Shown in pieces: positions 55,201-64,000 of a stretch of DNA of 64,000 bases (its first letter is position 1; every line of letters begins with the position of its first letter). The notes beneath the pieces are model-generated. The model had not been told where the DNA came from. It worked only from the letters and a program-made list of their open reading frames with translations, and did not search any database. Source of the stretch: Welwitschia mirabilis (taxonomy: Eukaryota; Gnetophyta; Gnetopsida; Welwitschiales). Both the position numbers and the translations under genes were made by a program. The stretch is from NCBI GenBank assembly GCA_051453625.1, contig JBOZIK010000001.1, positions 192,830,117 through 192,894,116 of the forward strand, in the 5' to 3' direction.

Positions 55201-56870
55201 AAAGTCTTATTTTGACTTGCATCCTTTATATTGTGATCATTTTCTTGTGTTTAAGGGTTGCAATTTGACTGCATGCATATCAGGTACTTGAAAGTGGAGC
55301 ATTTGTTCTAAGTAAGAGACGTATTTATTACATATATGAATTTGACAAAATGTTAGATAATTCAAGGAGTATGTTACATGAAGTAAGGTCTTCTGTAAAT
55401 ATATGATTTGAAAACAAAATTCTCATTTTCCGTTATAAAATGTTGGTTATGAAAGATCCTCTATAAAGCATGAATCAGCAAAAACATTTGTAAGAGACAA
55501 GAATTTGGCCCATCAAAATTCCTATACACTAAGACAATTTGACCCATGAATGAAATTGGCTATTTGATACTATAGATATTTAAATTGTGCTAGTGGTAGC
55601 TACACCAACAATTCAATGGTTGCTGTAGAGCTATTCCTAGATTCATCCTTCTTCCTACAACCTATAGGTGATAGCTTTACAAGGTGGTCCATATTTGATT
55701 GTCTAATTTCAAGATCAATCCTTATATTCTTTTGGAACTAGACTATCTACTGGTAATATAGGAATGTGCTTAAGAAGTAGTTAATAATGCTATACAAATG
55801 GTTTACAATTTGTATAATAAAATGATTTTCTTGAAGGGGTAATTGGCATATTTTCTCTATTAATGATTAGAGAATGATAACAACTTCTAATTGTGGAAAA
55901 TTCCAAAGGGCAATATTTTTTTCTTTAACAATCAAGCTTCCTGTGAGTGATTGGTCATCCAATTATTTGATTACTCTAATTTGCCTGTCCATCTCACCCT
56001 TTTTCAATGTAATTTTAGATATTTTACAATTTTCAAAAACAAATCTTTTGCATGTATTATTTTTACTTATTAAAGAATTTTCTTTTTCATGATTTTCTTG
56101 ATATTTGGTGATGTCTGATAATTTATTTTTCTTAACAAAAGGCCAGAATATATTAATAGGGAATATGGCTACAGAGAAAGATGATAATAATACAAAAAAT
56201 GGCTAATCTATGTAAATCTAGTTGGAACCACTATCAAAATAAAAGACTTCACCATACTTTTTGCTACATGCGAGCATCTTTTGTTGTAATTACTAGCTTA
56301 TTATGACCCACAACAAAATCTTTAAAGTTATCAAGTCTACAAGGTCTTTAATAAACTTTGATTTCGTAAAGGTGTCCTCTATCCAATAGATTTTTTTCAT
56401 TTCTACTTGTTGAGATCTCTTCGAAGCTCTAACCTCTATTATTTTATCAATGTTTACTAATCCATATGATTTTAAACTCCTTATTTCTTTTTGTTTTGGG
56501 CAATTTTGAAATGGGAGATGATGGTTCCAACTATGATTGCAGTTCCTTCATCCTTCTTAGCTATTTCTTTTGTTTGTTTTGCTAGAGGTTCTTTGTCATT
56601 CCTTCTACAGTTATGAGAATTACCCTAGGGGAAATATGGTACTTTTATTATGTCCTCTAGGGAATTCGAAGGACCTAAGGTAGCAAGATGTTAAAACTTT
56701 TCTAGCGCTTAGAAAACCATGAGAATATCTCAAGCATCATACTATTATACTCTTGAACATGCATTACATTAATGCATGAAGCCAAGGTATAAACAGATTA
56801 AGCAATAATGTAATTGAAATGTATGATGTAATTTACTTTTTTGAGTACATCGTGCAAGTTAATTATTAAG
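52296..56870. other. no gene recognised
   Basis: AT-rich, with long T/A runs. A 34-bp tandem repeat sits at 54937-55020. A minus reading near 56600-56470 (NDKEPLAKQTKEIAKKDEG) is coding-like but unplaced. Probably ancient transposon debris. Confidence 0.5.
54937..55020. repeat. 34-bp tandem repeat, about 2.5 units
   Basis: GAGAACTTGTTRCATGTCAT plus TTGATCATTATATA units start at 54937, 54971 and 55005. Confidence 0.9.
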
Positions 56871-57049
56871 AAAATTTATCAAGGCAACTGCACCAAGAGT
56901 ATCGATCCCTATGTTTCGAATATTATTAATGGAAATTGCACTAAGAGTATGTTTATTCTTTTTTACATGTATTCCCTTCTTTAAACTTGTCTAAGAAGTT
57001 AATTTACTTGATTTACCAAGGTCTAAATCTAATTTAAGTTTCAAATTCT

Positions 57050-57489
57050 TTCAAATAGATACATGTGAAAACAACGATACTTGCAGTAGTATGGATCGAA
57101 CCACCTTAGTTATAGGTTAGTTAATAATTGATATGAATAGTACCGCTAATATCTTTCATTTGATATGAGTAGGTTTATTGACACTAAGTATATCTTGGGG
57201 TGCCTTCTATGCAAGGTTTGTTGTGGGACTATCTGCAGCCATAATTGACATGTTGATGATGTTATATTTGTACAGAAAGAAGCGATTGTAGATGCAGCAT
57301 CAGGACAAACTGAAGAAAGATAAAGCAGTCATCTTATCAAATAGAAGGGTTTTGGTTGCCAAAATTTTCACCAAAAAATAAATAAAAAAGGCCACTAGAG
57401 TATTTTCCAAAGATCTTTTGCTGGGATGTGGAGGATTCAAAGATGTTTACAAAGGAGTACTTGAAGATGGAATTGTCATTGATTGTAGG
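57050..57489 (+). pseudogene. receptor-like kinase fragment (wall-associated-kinase-like)
   Basis: Plus reading: CENNDTCSSMDRTTLV (Cys-containing ectodomain end), a membrane span FVVGLSAAIIDMLMMLYLY followed by basic RKKR, then juxtamembrane VAKIFTKK, IKKATRVFSKDLLLGCGGF, KDVYKGVLEDGIVIDCR. IFT-x-x-EIKKAT-x-x-FS-x-x-x-LLG-x-GGF-x-x-VYKG is the WAK-like signature leading into kinase subdomain I. Two stops interrupt it, the glycine loop reads GCGGFKDV, the ATP-anchoring lysine of VAVK is gone (IVIDCR), and the kinase breaks off in the N-lobe at about 57489. A dead fragment with no signs of the remaining lobes nearby. Confidence 0.7.
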
Positions 57490-58895
57490 ATATTTTCTTA
57501 TTTCTTATGTGATTCCAACCTCTTCTCGTATTTCCTTTTTGTTAACTATTTTTGACCGATTCTTGTAATTAGCCCTTTATAAGACATCTTGAGATTATCT
57601 TGTGACCAACCATTGATCTATATTATGATATGTTAAATTATGGAATTAAAACTTGCTAAGATAACTACTTGTTCAGACTTTAGGAAGTAATACTCTCTAA
57701 TGTAAGTCCTGAGGCCATGGGTTGAACATCTAAGGGGGAAAAAAGGGAAAATGTAACCCAATTTACCATTTCGTCCCTTCTGGTTATGTGCAACTAGATT
57801 ACTAGAAATTTTTATGGAACAACAGTACAGAAGATATTATTAAATTAATGAGAGGTCTTGTCCATGCCCTACATGATGTAGTCCTTTATCTTGTACTTGG
57901 GGAATCCTATACCTATCTATTCTTTGCCATGGGCCATACTAGGAACTGTGATCATTACAGTTCTCATATCATACTTCCATGTGCAAGAACTATTGCAAAG
58001 GATTATGCTAAAAAGAGCTAATGGTTGAAATACAAAGTGGGTGTCATCTGCTTGTTTACTTCACTTGTTTACATTATGATGTTTTAGTAGTTATTTTGAA
58101 AAGAAGACCCTATGTGGAAGATATGTATTACCTAATAGCTTAATATGATGTAGAAATTTTGTCATGCTTTAATCATGTTATTATTTAAGCACAAGTAAAC
58201 ATTTTGTAATTTTGGAATTTGTAAATGCATACGATTATATTTTATCATCTTCTCCCTCTTTGCAAGAGTTAATTTCAAGAATTATCTATGTATATATCCT
58301 TTTGAGGTTATCATGAAGTTATAGTAAGACATACCTAGTTTATTTTCAATAGCTGACAGTTATAACGCAGTTTATCTATTATCTTTTATAAATTATTCTC
58401 AAGCAGAACTATAGAGCAATTGGTTAAGTCAAGGTGGACATTACGGTAAGGTGCATTACTATGAATGAGACATATAATGTTTCAAACTCTGTTCATTAAA
58501 CCCGCTTCCCATGAAAATGAATATAGCTTAAAGAAAAAGTATCTTTTCAAAATCACCTTAAATCTACCTTGGAAGATTGACATTCTGAAAACCATTAAGT
58601 AAAAGGTAATGGATGAAATTCTTGAAGCATTGATAGACGAAAAGCTATTTCATACTAATTATATGACAATGCATGGACTTTTAGGTCTTTTATATGCTTT
58701 GAAAAACATGGGTACCTATTATTTTAATTTTATACAAGAAGATTATCTAGTTCATAATATAAATATCTTTAGATAGACTCATGTTAAGGAAACATATTAA
58801 CTAATTTATTTAAATATAAAGAAGTAATGAAACCATAATTAGTAACTAATTATAAAATTCATTTACTAAATAAAGCTTGAGAATAATTAAAATAA
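57490..58895. other. no gene recognised
   Basis: AT-rich. At 58403-58520 ATAGAGCAATTGGTTAAGTC and, 80 bp on, GTTTCAAACTC might be box A and box B of another old SINE, but only one copy is present. Confidence 0.45.
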
Positions 58896-60445
58896 TATAT
58901 AAGACCTTCTCCATCCATCTTTTTTGGAAGAGAACAAATATTCTAAATCACTCTAGCAAAATTTTTCTGGTGTTAAATGCTAACCACATATAAATTCTTA
59001 AAAGAGCCTCCAATGTTTTATAAGCTTATTAGGAGGGAGTCCTACAACAAGAATAATAGATATGACTAGAAGCTAGAATATATTTACACATTATGAATTA
59101 CTACAAGTGAAAAAATCTTAGATTTCCATTTCTCTAACTTTCCCCCCACTTGTATCTAAAACCATTTCCCAAGATTGCTAGGGGATCTTATAAAGGAAAA
59201 AGGGATTCTAAAACTTTAAAAATCTTCATAGGTTGAATAAATTACCAAGGTGTAATAGAAAGCCATTGGTAATTACTAGATAATGTAAAAATAGAAGATT
59301 TCTTCCATTTTATTTTAGATATTGAGATCATGCAATATTAACCTATTTTATAGAGAAGATGTAAGATCATTGCCTTATCATTTTTAATAATAACAAAAAA
59401 GTCACTAGAAAATGCATATTAATAAGCTATTTAGAATCATTATGTATTTGAACACACTAAATTAGGCTTGATTATTCATGTGGGCAATTTGCATGAATCA
59501 ACTGCTAAAACAAATAAATAAGGGGCTAATGGACATCCTTGTTAAACTAATCATCTAATATTAAAGGTCTCTAAAATACCATGTTTAGTAGCAACACATG
59601 CATCATCATATTTAAATGAATAAGTAACAAGTTTGGAAAATTTTTGGCTAAATTTTTGGCTAAATTTTAAAGTAAAACCTCATTAAATTTTATCATACAC
59701 TTTTGTATAATTGAGATTAACAAAGACCATATCTGTACTAACATTTTTGTCTATTACATTCCCTTTCATGTAGCAACCATATTATTAAGCATATACATAC
59801 CTTAAGAGATCCATGCTATTCATTATAGGTAATATCAAGGAAAGTTGATTTTAGTCTTGTGAAACATATTTGGTAGAAATTTTATATAAAACATTAAGAA
59901 ATTTGTAGATGCCAACGAGTGATATGATGAAGATTTTTGAACTTGGAAAGAAATTAAATAAATCCTTGATTAATACAAGAGTCTAAAAACCCTTTGTAAA
60001 TGGCTTCTTGAACCATAATTTATAATGGTGATGAATGTGAAAATATTAGTTAGTAAAATACAATCTATAATGATCATGAAAATTTTATTAAATCATTTAG
60101 AGATAGAATGATTGCAAGTCATGAAAATTTAATTTTCTTAACCAACAAAGTTTAGGCCTTCTAGCCAACATTTTGTGAATGCCAATTAATAATAAGATGA
60201 GGATTTTTGAATTTGGAAAGAAGTTAAATAACTCCTTGATTAATATGAGAGCCTGGAAATCCTTTATAAATGGCTTCTTGAATTATAATCTACAATGGTC
60301 ATAGACTAAAAAGGATTAGAATAAGATACAATTTACAATCATCATGGAAATGTTTTTTAGTCATTTAATAATATAATAATTTATAAGTTACAAAGAATTA
60401 GTCTCTTTAACGAAGAAAATTAAGACCTCCTAGTCAATATTTTGT
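58896..60445 (-). pseudogene. LINE D reverse-transcriptase remnant
   Basis: Minus reading: ISLVGIYKFLNVLYKI (PISLxGxxYK-like motif, about 59900-59850), DMVFVNLNYTKVYDKI (palm motif with F-x-D/N-x-x-KAYD pattern, about 59735-59690), then ACVATKHGILETF-like sequence and QGCPLAPYLF in another frame (about 59570-59530; RQGCPLSPYLF pattern). The YxDD motif is not visible. Stops are frequent. The segment with the SLVG motif is tandemly duplicated. Confidence 0.6.
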
Positions 60446-60448
60446 GCA
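59905..60448. repeat. tandem duplication of about 270 bp inside LINE D
   Basis: GATTTTTGAACTTGGAAAG (about 59932) and GATTTTTGAATTTGGAAAG (about 60207) lie in corresponding places of two adjacent, diverged units, followed in each by CCTTGATTAATA and AAATGGCTTCTTGAA. Confidence 0.8.
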
Positions 60449-60522
60449 TCAAAGAGTGTGACATTCTGTCGCAAAGGAATTATATTAGTAATAAAGTAAA
60501 TCTAAAAGAAAGAGTATGTGTT

Positions 60523-60714
60523 GATTTCAAACTTGAAACTTTTAGTGATTACACCTCTCTTAGGGGTATAGTTACCATGTTCACCCAAACAAATGATTTA
60601 ATCATGCTTAGGACCTCATTGTATGTCAACTGGGTTATTCAAAGATTCGAACACATGACCTCCTAAATGAAGAAGAAATGTCTCACTACTAAGACTATTG
60701 TCCTATTGCCTAAT
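60523..60714 (-). repeat. SINE-like repeat, copy E (best-preserved promoter boxes)
   Basis: The minus strand reads CAATAGTCTTAGTAGTGAGA near its 5' end (box A side), then GGAGGTCATGTGTTCGAATC with a clear GTTCGAATC box B, then AAGCATGATTAAATCATTTG and a 3' end CTAAAAGTTTCAAGTTTGAA. Box A/box B spacing fits an RNA polymerase III internal promoter derived from tRNA. Confidence 0.7.
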
Positions 60715-60761
60715 ATTATAAAATAGTAAATGTACCTAAATATCTGCATAAATATGAACGA

Positions 60762-60962
60762 GGAATTTTGAACTTGAAATTTTTAGTAACTATAACTTCC
60801 CCTATGAGTGCGACCATCATGGTTGCCTAGATGAATGATTTCATTATCCACATGGCCTCATAGAGCTTTCAATGTCTAATAAGGCATTAGAACGTTCAAA
60901 TCCATGACTTTCTATGCAAAAGATAAGTGTCCCACTACTTAGACTACCACTCTATTGGCAAT
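60762..60962 (-). repeat. SINE-like repeat, copy F
   Basis: Plus reading GAACTTGAAATTTTTAGTAA, GATGAATGATTTCATTATC, ACGTTCAAATCCATGACTTT, GTGTCCCACTACTTAGACTA is the reverse of the family. It is 48 bp from copy E in the same orientation. Confidence 0.68.
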
Positions 60963-61940
60963 ACATGTATAAATAACATAAAATATAATGCATAATATGC
61001 ATAAGAAATTACCCACTAAATTAAAAAATATGAACAATAAATAAACCACTATAAAAGCATGATAAGTTAAGATTTCTACAATCATTTAACTCACTAAATA
61101 AAACAAGGAAAACCTTATATTAGCTAATTCAAGATTTGTACGTGGTTAGAAAATAATAAGCATGAAGTTAAATTCTGACATAAGATCTACAATAATATAA
61201 GTATCTTCCATAATAGATAGAAATAGAATCTTATATAAAGACAGATTCCAATAGAGAATATAAATAGGAAATATTTAAAAAATACTTTAATTAAAAATAA
61301 ATAAATTATCCATACTCCAAAGGATGTGTGTTTTGCATAATAACTAAGACATGTAATTTGGATGTGTGAATCCCATTTCCCTTACCAACCTATAATTTAA
61401 AAATTTAAAAATAAATTATTCATATTTAACACTAAGCAAAACATATTAATAGCTTTTACAAAATTTTATTAATGAAGTATTTGAAAAGAGAAGTTTGCTT
61501 AATCTTCTAACATTTATCTTAAAGTGATTCACTTAAAAAGAGTTTAAGAAGCTCACATGAACAACAAAATTTTTTAAAAGTGGTTTTAAAAGAAAATTAA
61601 TTTCTCATTTGTGAGTTGTAGAATGTTCGTTGTCAACCCTAGTTATTGAAAAAGTTAATAAGTGTCAAATAAGCTGGGTTGCAGTTAGGAAAGTATAAAA
61701 TAACAATTAATATTAATTATTATTTTCTTTTCTTTTTGTCAACCCACAAAAACAAGCTAGGTTCTATACAAGTTAAATAAAGACAAGCTTCTGAACCTAC
61801 CTGAAGCAAATGATTTTCAAAATGATCAATCTCTATTATACTTAGTAGAGTCATGTTTGAAAAAATTGTCAATCAAAATCTAAATGGATTTGTGGAAAAA
61901 TTTTTGCGAATTCAAAGGAAAAATGGTTATTTTAGGGGAG
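60963..61940. other. no gene recognised
   Basis: AT-rich spacer before the plastid-derived repeat. Confidence 0.5.
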
Positions 61941-61947
61941 ACCAATT

Positions 61948-62118
61948 ATGCTTGATTTTCTGTTACAAAACATCTTTGCTCTTTGGAGAACCTTTTTTCT
62001 ATGCAAACTACCCGAAGGATACGCAATTTTTGATCCAATTGTTGATGTAATGCTAGCTATTCTAGTGTTCTTTATGCTGTTAGCTTTTGTTTGGCAGACT
62101 GCTGTAAGTTTTCGCTAG
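61948..62118 (+). CDS. psbK: psbK copy 1, photosystem II protein K (nuclear plastid-derived copy, frame intact)
   Basis: An uninterrupted 56-codon frame (ATG 61948, TAG 62116-62118) ends [18 protein letters not shown] then [17 protein letters not shown], matching the mature PsbK pattern [14 protein letters not shown] and [12 protein letters not shown] with one membrane span. PsbK is a small thylakoid subunit of photosystem II, normally plastid-encoded at about 59-61 residues. Compared with copy 2, Pro codons have become Leu (CCA to CTA, CCG to CTA) and CpG sites TpG/CpA, the pattern expected for a methylated nuclear insert. Expression in the nucleus is unlikely; the start is the only ATG in frame. 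Confidence 0.85.
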   Translation: MLDFLLQNIFALWRTFFLCKLPEGYAIFDPIVDVMLAILVFFMLLAFVWQTAVSFR

Positions 62119-62573
62119 ATAAATGCAAAAAAAACTCCACATCCATTATCTTGAATTTTATTTCAAAAAATCAAATCTTAAGTTTGTAAAGGAAAAAACA
62201 AGATCTAAATTTGTATAATTTTTTAGTGTTCTAGTCACTATTTATATATAGATACAATTAGATAATTGTGCTCTATATCATTTCTTTTAAATAATTAAGG
62301 ACCTTAGAGATTACTCAATGCTTACTCTTAAGGTTTGCTTATAGTGTCAAAAAGTTAATTGTTAATAGTCAAAAAGCTTATATAAACCCATGAGTAAATT
62401 AAACCATATTCCTATATAATTATAAGGGCTAAGGAATATCAGTGCATGCCATTTGATATATGCTCGGGATCCATAATATGCAAAGAGAAATTACTTTTGC
62501 CATCAAAAAAACAAGATTTGATTTTTTGAAATAAAATTCAAGATAATAGATGTGGAGTTTTTTTTGCATTTAT

Positions 62574-62736
62574 CTAGCGAAAACTTACAGCGGCCTGCCA
62601 AACAAAAGCTAACAGAAAAAAGAACACCGGAATAACTGGCATTACATCAACAATTGGGTCGAAAACTGCATATGCTTCGGGTAGTTTGCATAAAATAAAA
62701 TTGCTCCAAAGAACAAAGGTGTTTTGTAACAGAAAA
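62574..62736 (-). pseudogene. psbK: psbK copy 2 (inverted, start codon lost)
   Basis: The minus strand encodes [20 protein letters not shown] then [17 protein letters not shown] and the stop at 62574, closer to canonical PsbK than copy 1. At the N-terminus the frame reads INFLLQNTF with an A-run where copy 1 has ATG, and an upstream in-frame TAA closes it. No start codon is available, so it is a pseudogene. It pairs with copy 1 as an inverted repeat. Confidence 0.85.
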
Positions 62737-62859
62737 TTAATTTTTTTTTAAAAATGAACTTACAATGCATAATACTCTGCTTGAACACAATACATGCCAT
62801 TACATCTTACAAAAATGCATTAGACTTTTTGTTGGCATATGTTAAAGCAAGAACAGAGT

Positions 62860-63560
62860 TGACCATTGGATTATTGTTGGACCGAATCCCTGAGTATCCT
62901 GTTATTGCCACTGCTTGATCAGACAAACCTGACGTGCAGATCCATCTGGCGAGAAATAATGGGCAAAAGAAGGATTCGTATCCCTCTGTCTTACAAAGAG
63001 GAGAAACGTTATCGCAAGGCTAACGGATCAGAAAAACGGATGAGGAAGATAACAATGCCAGGCTTATAAAATGTTGAAAATTCTGTGTGATCCCGTTTGA
63101 TAGGGTCCCACTCACACTGTACATTTAATCCGGACGGCTTCTTAGTAGTATTTAGATTTCTATTTCAATTGTCTATCAGACTGCAAGATTGGCTTCACTT
63201 CACCGATTAAGCAGAGGTATTCTATCCATCTTCTATTTAAATGATTTTCTCAAAAATACTTCATGTGATTCTAGATTTTAAAATCGACACTACTTTTTCT
63301 CCGCTCTACGAATATATGTATAAATCGAATGTCTCTGCTTTGTATTTGAAGTGCGTCTAAGTCTCCTCGAAGTGGTTTTCTTTCTCCTGTATCTGACGTG
63401 AGTTCATACATACTTGAGCTCGATTTTCTTTCTCCCTAGTACAGGTTTGTATCAGTTTGTGCACATCTTAAACTAATACTTCAGCGGTGTTTGATTTTTA
63501 AAACTGTCAAGCCATTGAGCTTTAGTGATGTCATGAACGTCCGGTACAACTATTTATATC
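62860..63560 (+). promoter_or_regulatory. CpG-retaining, GC-richer edge; possible gene flank or 5' UTR
   Basis: CpGs are frequent (GACCGAATCC, CTGACGTGC, CTGGCGAG, AACGTTATCGC, AATCCGGACGGC, CCTCGAAG), in contrast to the CpG-poor rest of the window. CGATTAAGCAGAGGTATTC near 63210 could be an exon end followed by a GT donor. The open frame at 62866-63069 (MGKRRIRIPLSYKEEKRYR within it) matches nothing I know. It may mark the start of an active gene reading beyond the right edge. Confidence 0.3.
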
Positions 63561-64000
63561 ATCCAAATACAAGTACGGTACATGTTCTAGCATACAAGTA
63601 ATATGTAGAATCAAGCAATGTTAAATTTCAATTCTGAGGAACAAATTGTCCTCAGTGATGTTCTATTTGTTTGATTTATGCGATTTGTTATTATGTAGCT
63701 TGGCTATTGCTTGTATATTAACAGAACAATCCCGAGTGTTCATAGCTTAATAGACTTGTATAACTTATGATTCCTCACGTAAAAGCTGAAACCTGGAAAA
63801 GAGATTTTGGAATTTTATACCTAATATCTTAGACCTTTAGGGTGCATTGATTAATGAAAAATGGAATTAATTACATTTTAATCATCAACAACATTCTAAG
63901 ATAGGCTGTGCATGTTTATTTAATATATTCTCTGTCAATGGTTGTTATCATGCACAATTCACCACTTGAAGATTTTTCTTTGTGAGGGCCGTCTTGTAGC
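63561..64000. other. no gene recognised at right edge
   Basis: AT-rich, possibly intron of a gene starting near 63.1 kb; nothing decisive. Confidence 0.35.

Larger units (their letters stand above)
61948..62739. repeat. inverted repeat of plastid-derived DNA (arms about 230 bp)
   Basis: Arm 61951-62179 and arm 62513-62739 are inverted copies of psbK plus the first 60 bp downstream (ATGCAAAAAAAACTCCACAT and AAAATCAAATCTT). They are separated by about 330 bp without similarity to psbI or plastid tRNA genes. Arms differ at scattered sites. Confidence 0.88.

Noticed and set aside
58403-58520. Possible separate tRNA or SINE (box A/B-like)
   Set aside because: No cloverleaf pairing can be drawn and only one copy is seen.
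62180-62512. Additional plastid genes (psbI, trnS, trnQ) next to psbK
   Set aside because: Read both strands around both arms; no matching sequence, so the plastid insert is limited to psbK and a short flank.
1-64000. CRISPR arrays, bacterial operons, rRNA genes
   Set aside because: Repeat units found are LTR motifs, SINEs or simple tandem repeats; nothing has direct repeats with unique spacers, and no rRNA sequence is visible.

Overview
This window is nuclear DNA of a land plant. The evidence is Ty1/copia elements with the plant primer-binding site TGGTATCAGAG, L1-type LINEs with the plant zf-RVT tail, broken copies of plant gene families (wall-associated-kinase-like, MYB-CC/GARP, armadillo-repeat-like), and nuclear copies of the plastid gene psbK. 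It is AT-rich, CpG-poor, and full of old transposons riddled with stops and frameshifts. I find no intact nuclear protein gene. That pattern fits a large, slow-turnover genome, for example a gymnosperm, but the species is an inference the sequence does not settle.

Layout. 1-3837: minus-strand copia element E1 (its 3' part lies off the left edge) with PBS and a complete 1191-bp LTR. About 4.0-8.56 kb: plus-strand copia element E2, with gag split by a 450-bp insertion and with the protease and most of RT deleted. 8.56-11.1 kb: two diverged copies of an extra ORF resembling the 'putative plant transposon protein' domain, arranged as a large inverted repeat. 11.1-16.7 kb: unassigned, apart from an ACTCG-motif cluster. 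16.7-21.6 kb: minus copia element E3, in the order pol, extra ORF, polypurine tract, LTR. It is cut inside its integrase by the 3' LTR (21628-23222) of minus element E4, whose interior shows only the extra ORF (24.4-25.7 kb).

26.4-29 kb: a LINE ORF1 remnant and a decayed coiled-coil region. 30-37 kb: four copies of a tRNA-derived SINE-like repeat, a plus-strand LINE (31.4-34.0 kb) and another extra-ORF remnant. 37.6 kb: a possible CACTA end. 38.5 kb: a MYB-CC fragment. 40.4-49.5 kb: two copies of one minus-strand LINE family. In both copies a readable DnaJ J-domain follows the reverse-transcriptase tail and ends at the same stop codon; this is the most unusual feature of the window.

49.8-52.3 kb: unidentified decayed coding-like sequence on plus, then an armadillo-like fragment on minus. 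57.1-57.5 kb: a receptor-kinase fragment. 58.9-60.4 kb: a minus-strand LINE RT with an internal tandem duplication. 60.5-61 kb: two more SINE-like copies. 61.9-62.74 kb: psbK present twice as an inverted repeat. From about 62.86 kb to the right edge the sequence keeps many CpGs, suggesting the flank or 5' end of a real gene beyond the window. Nothing here forms an operon or pathway; the story is nested transposition with captured host and plastid fragments.
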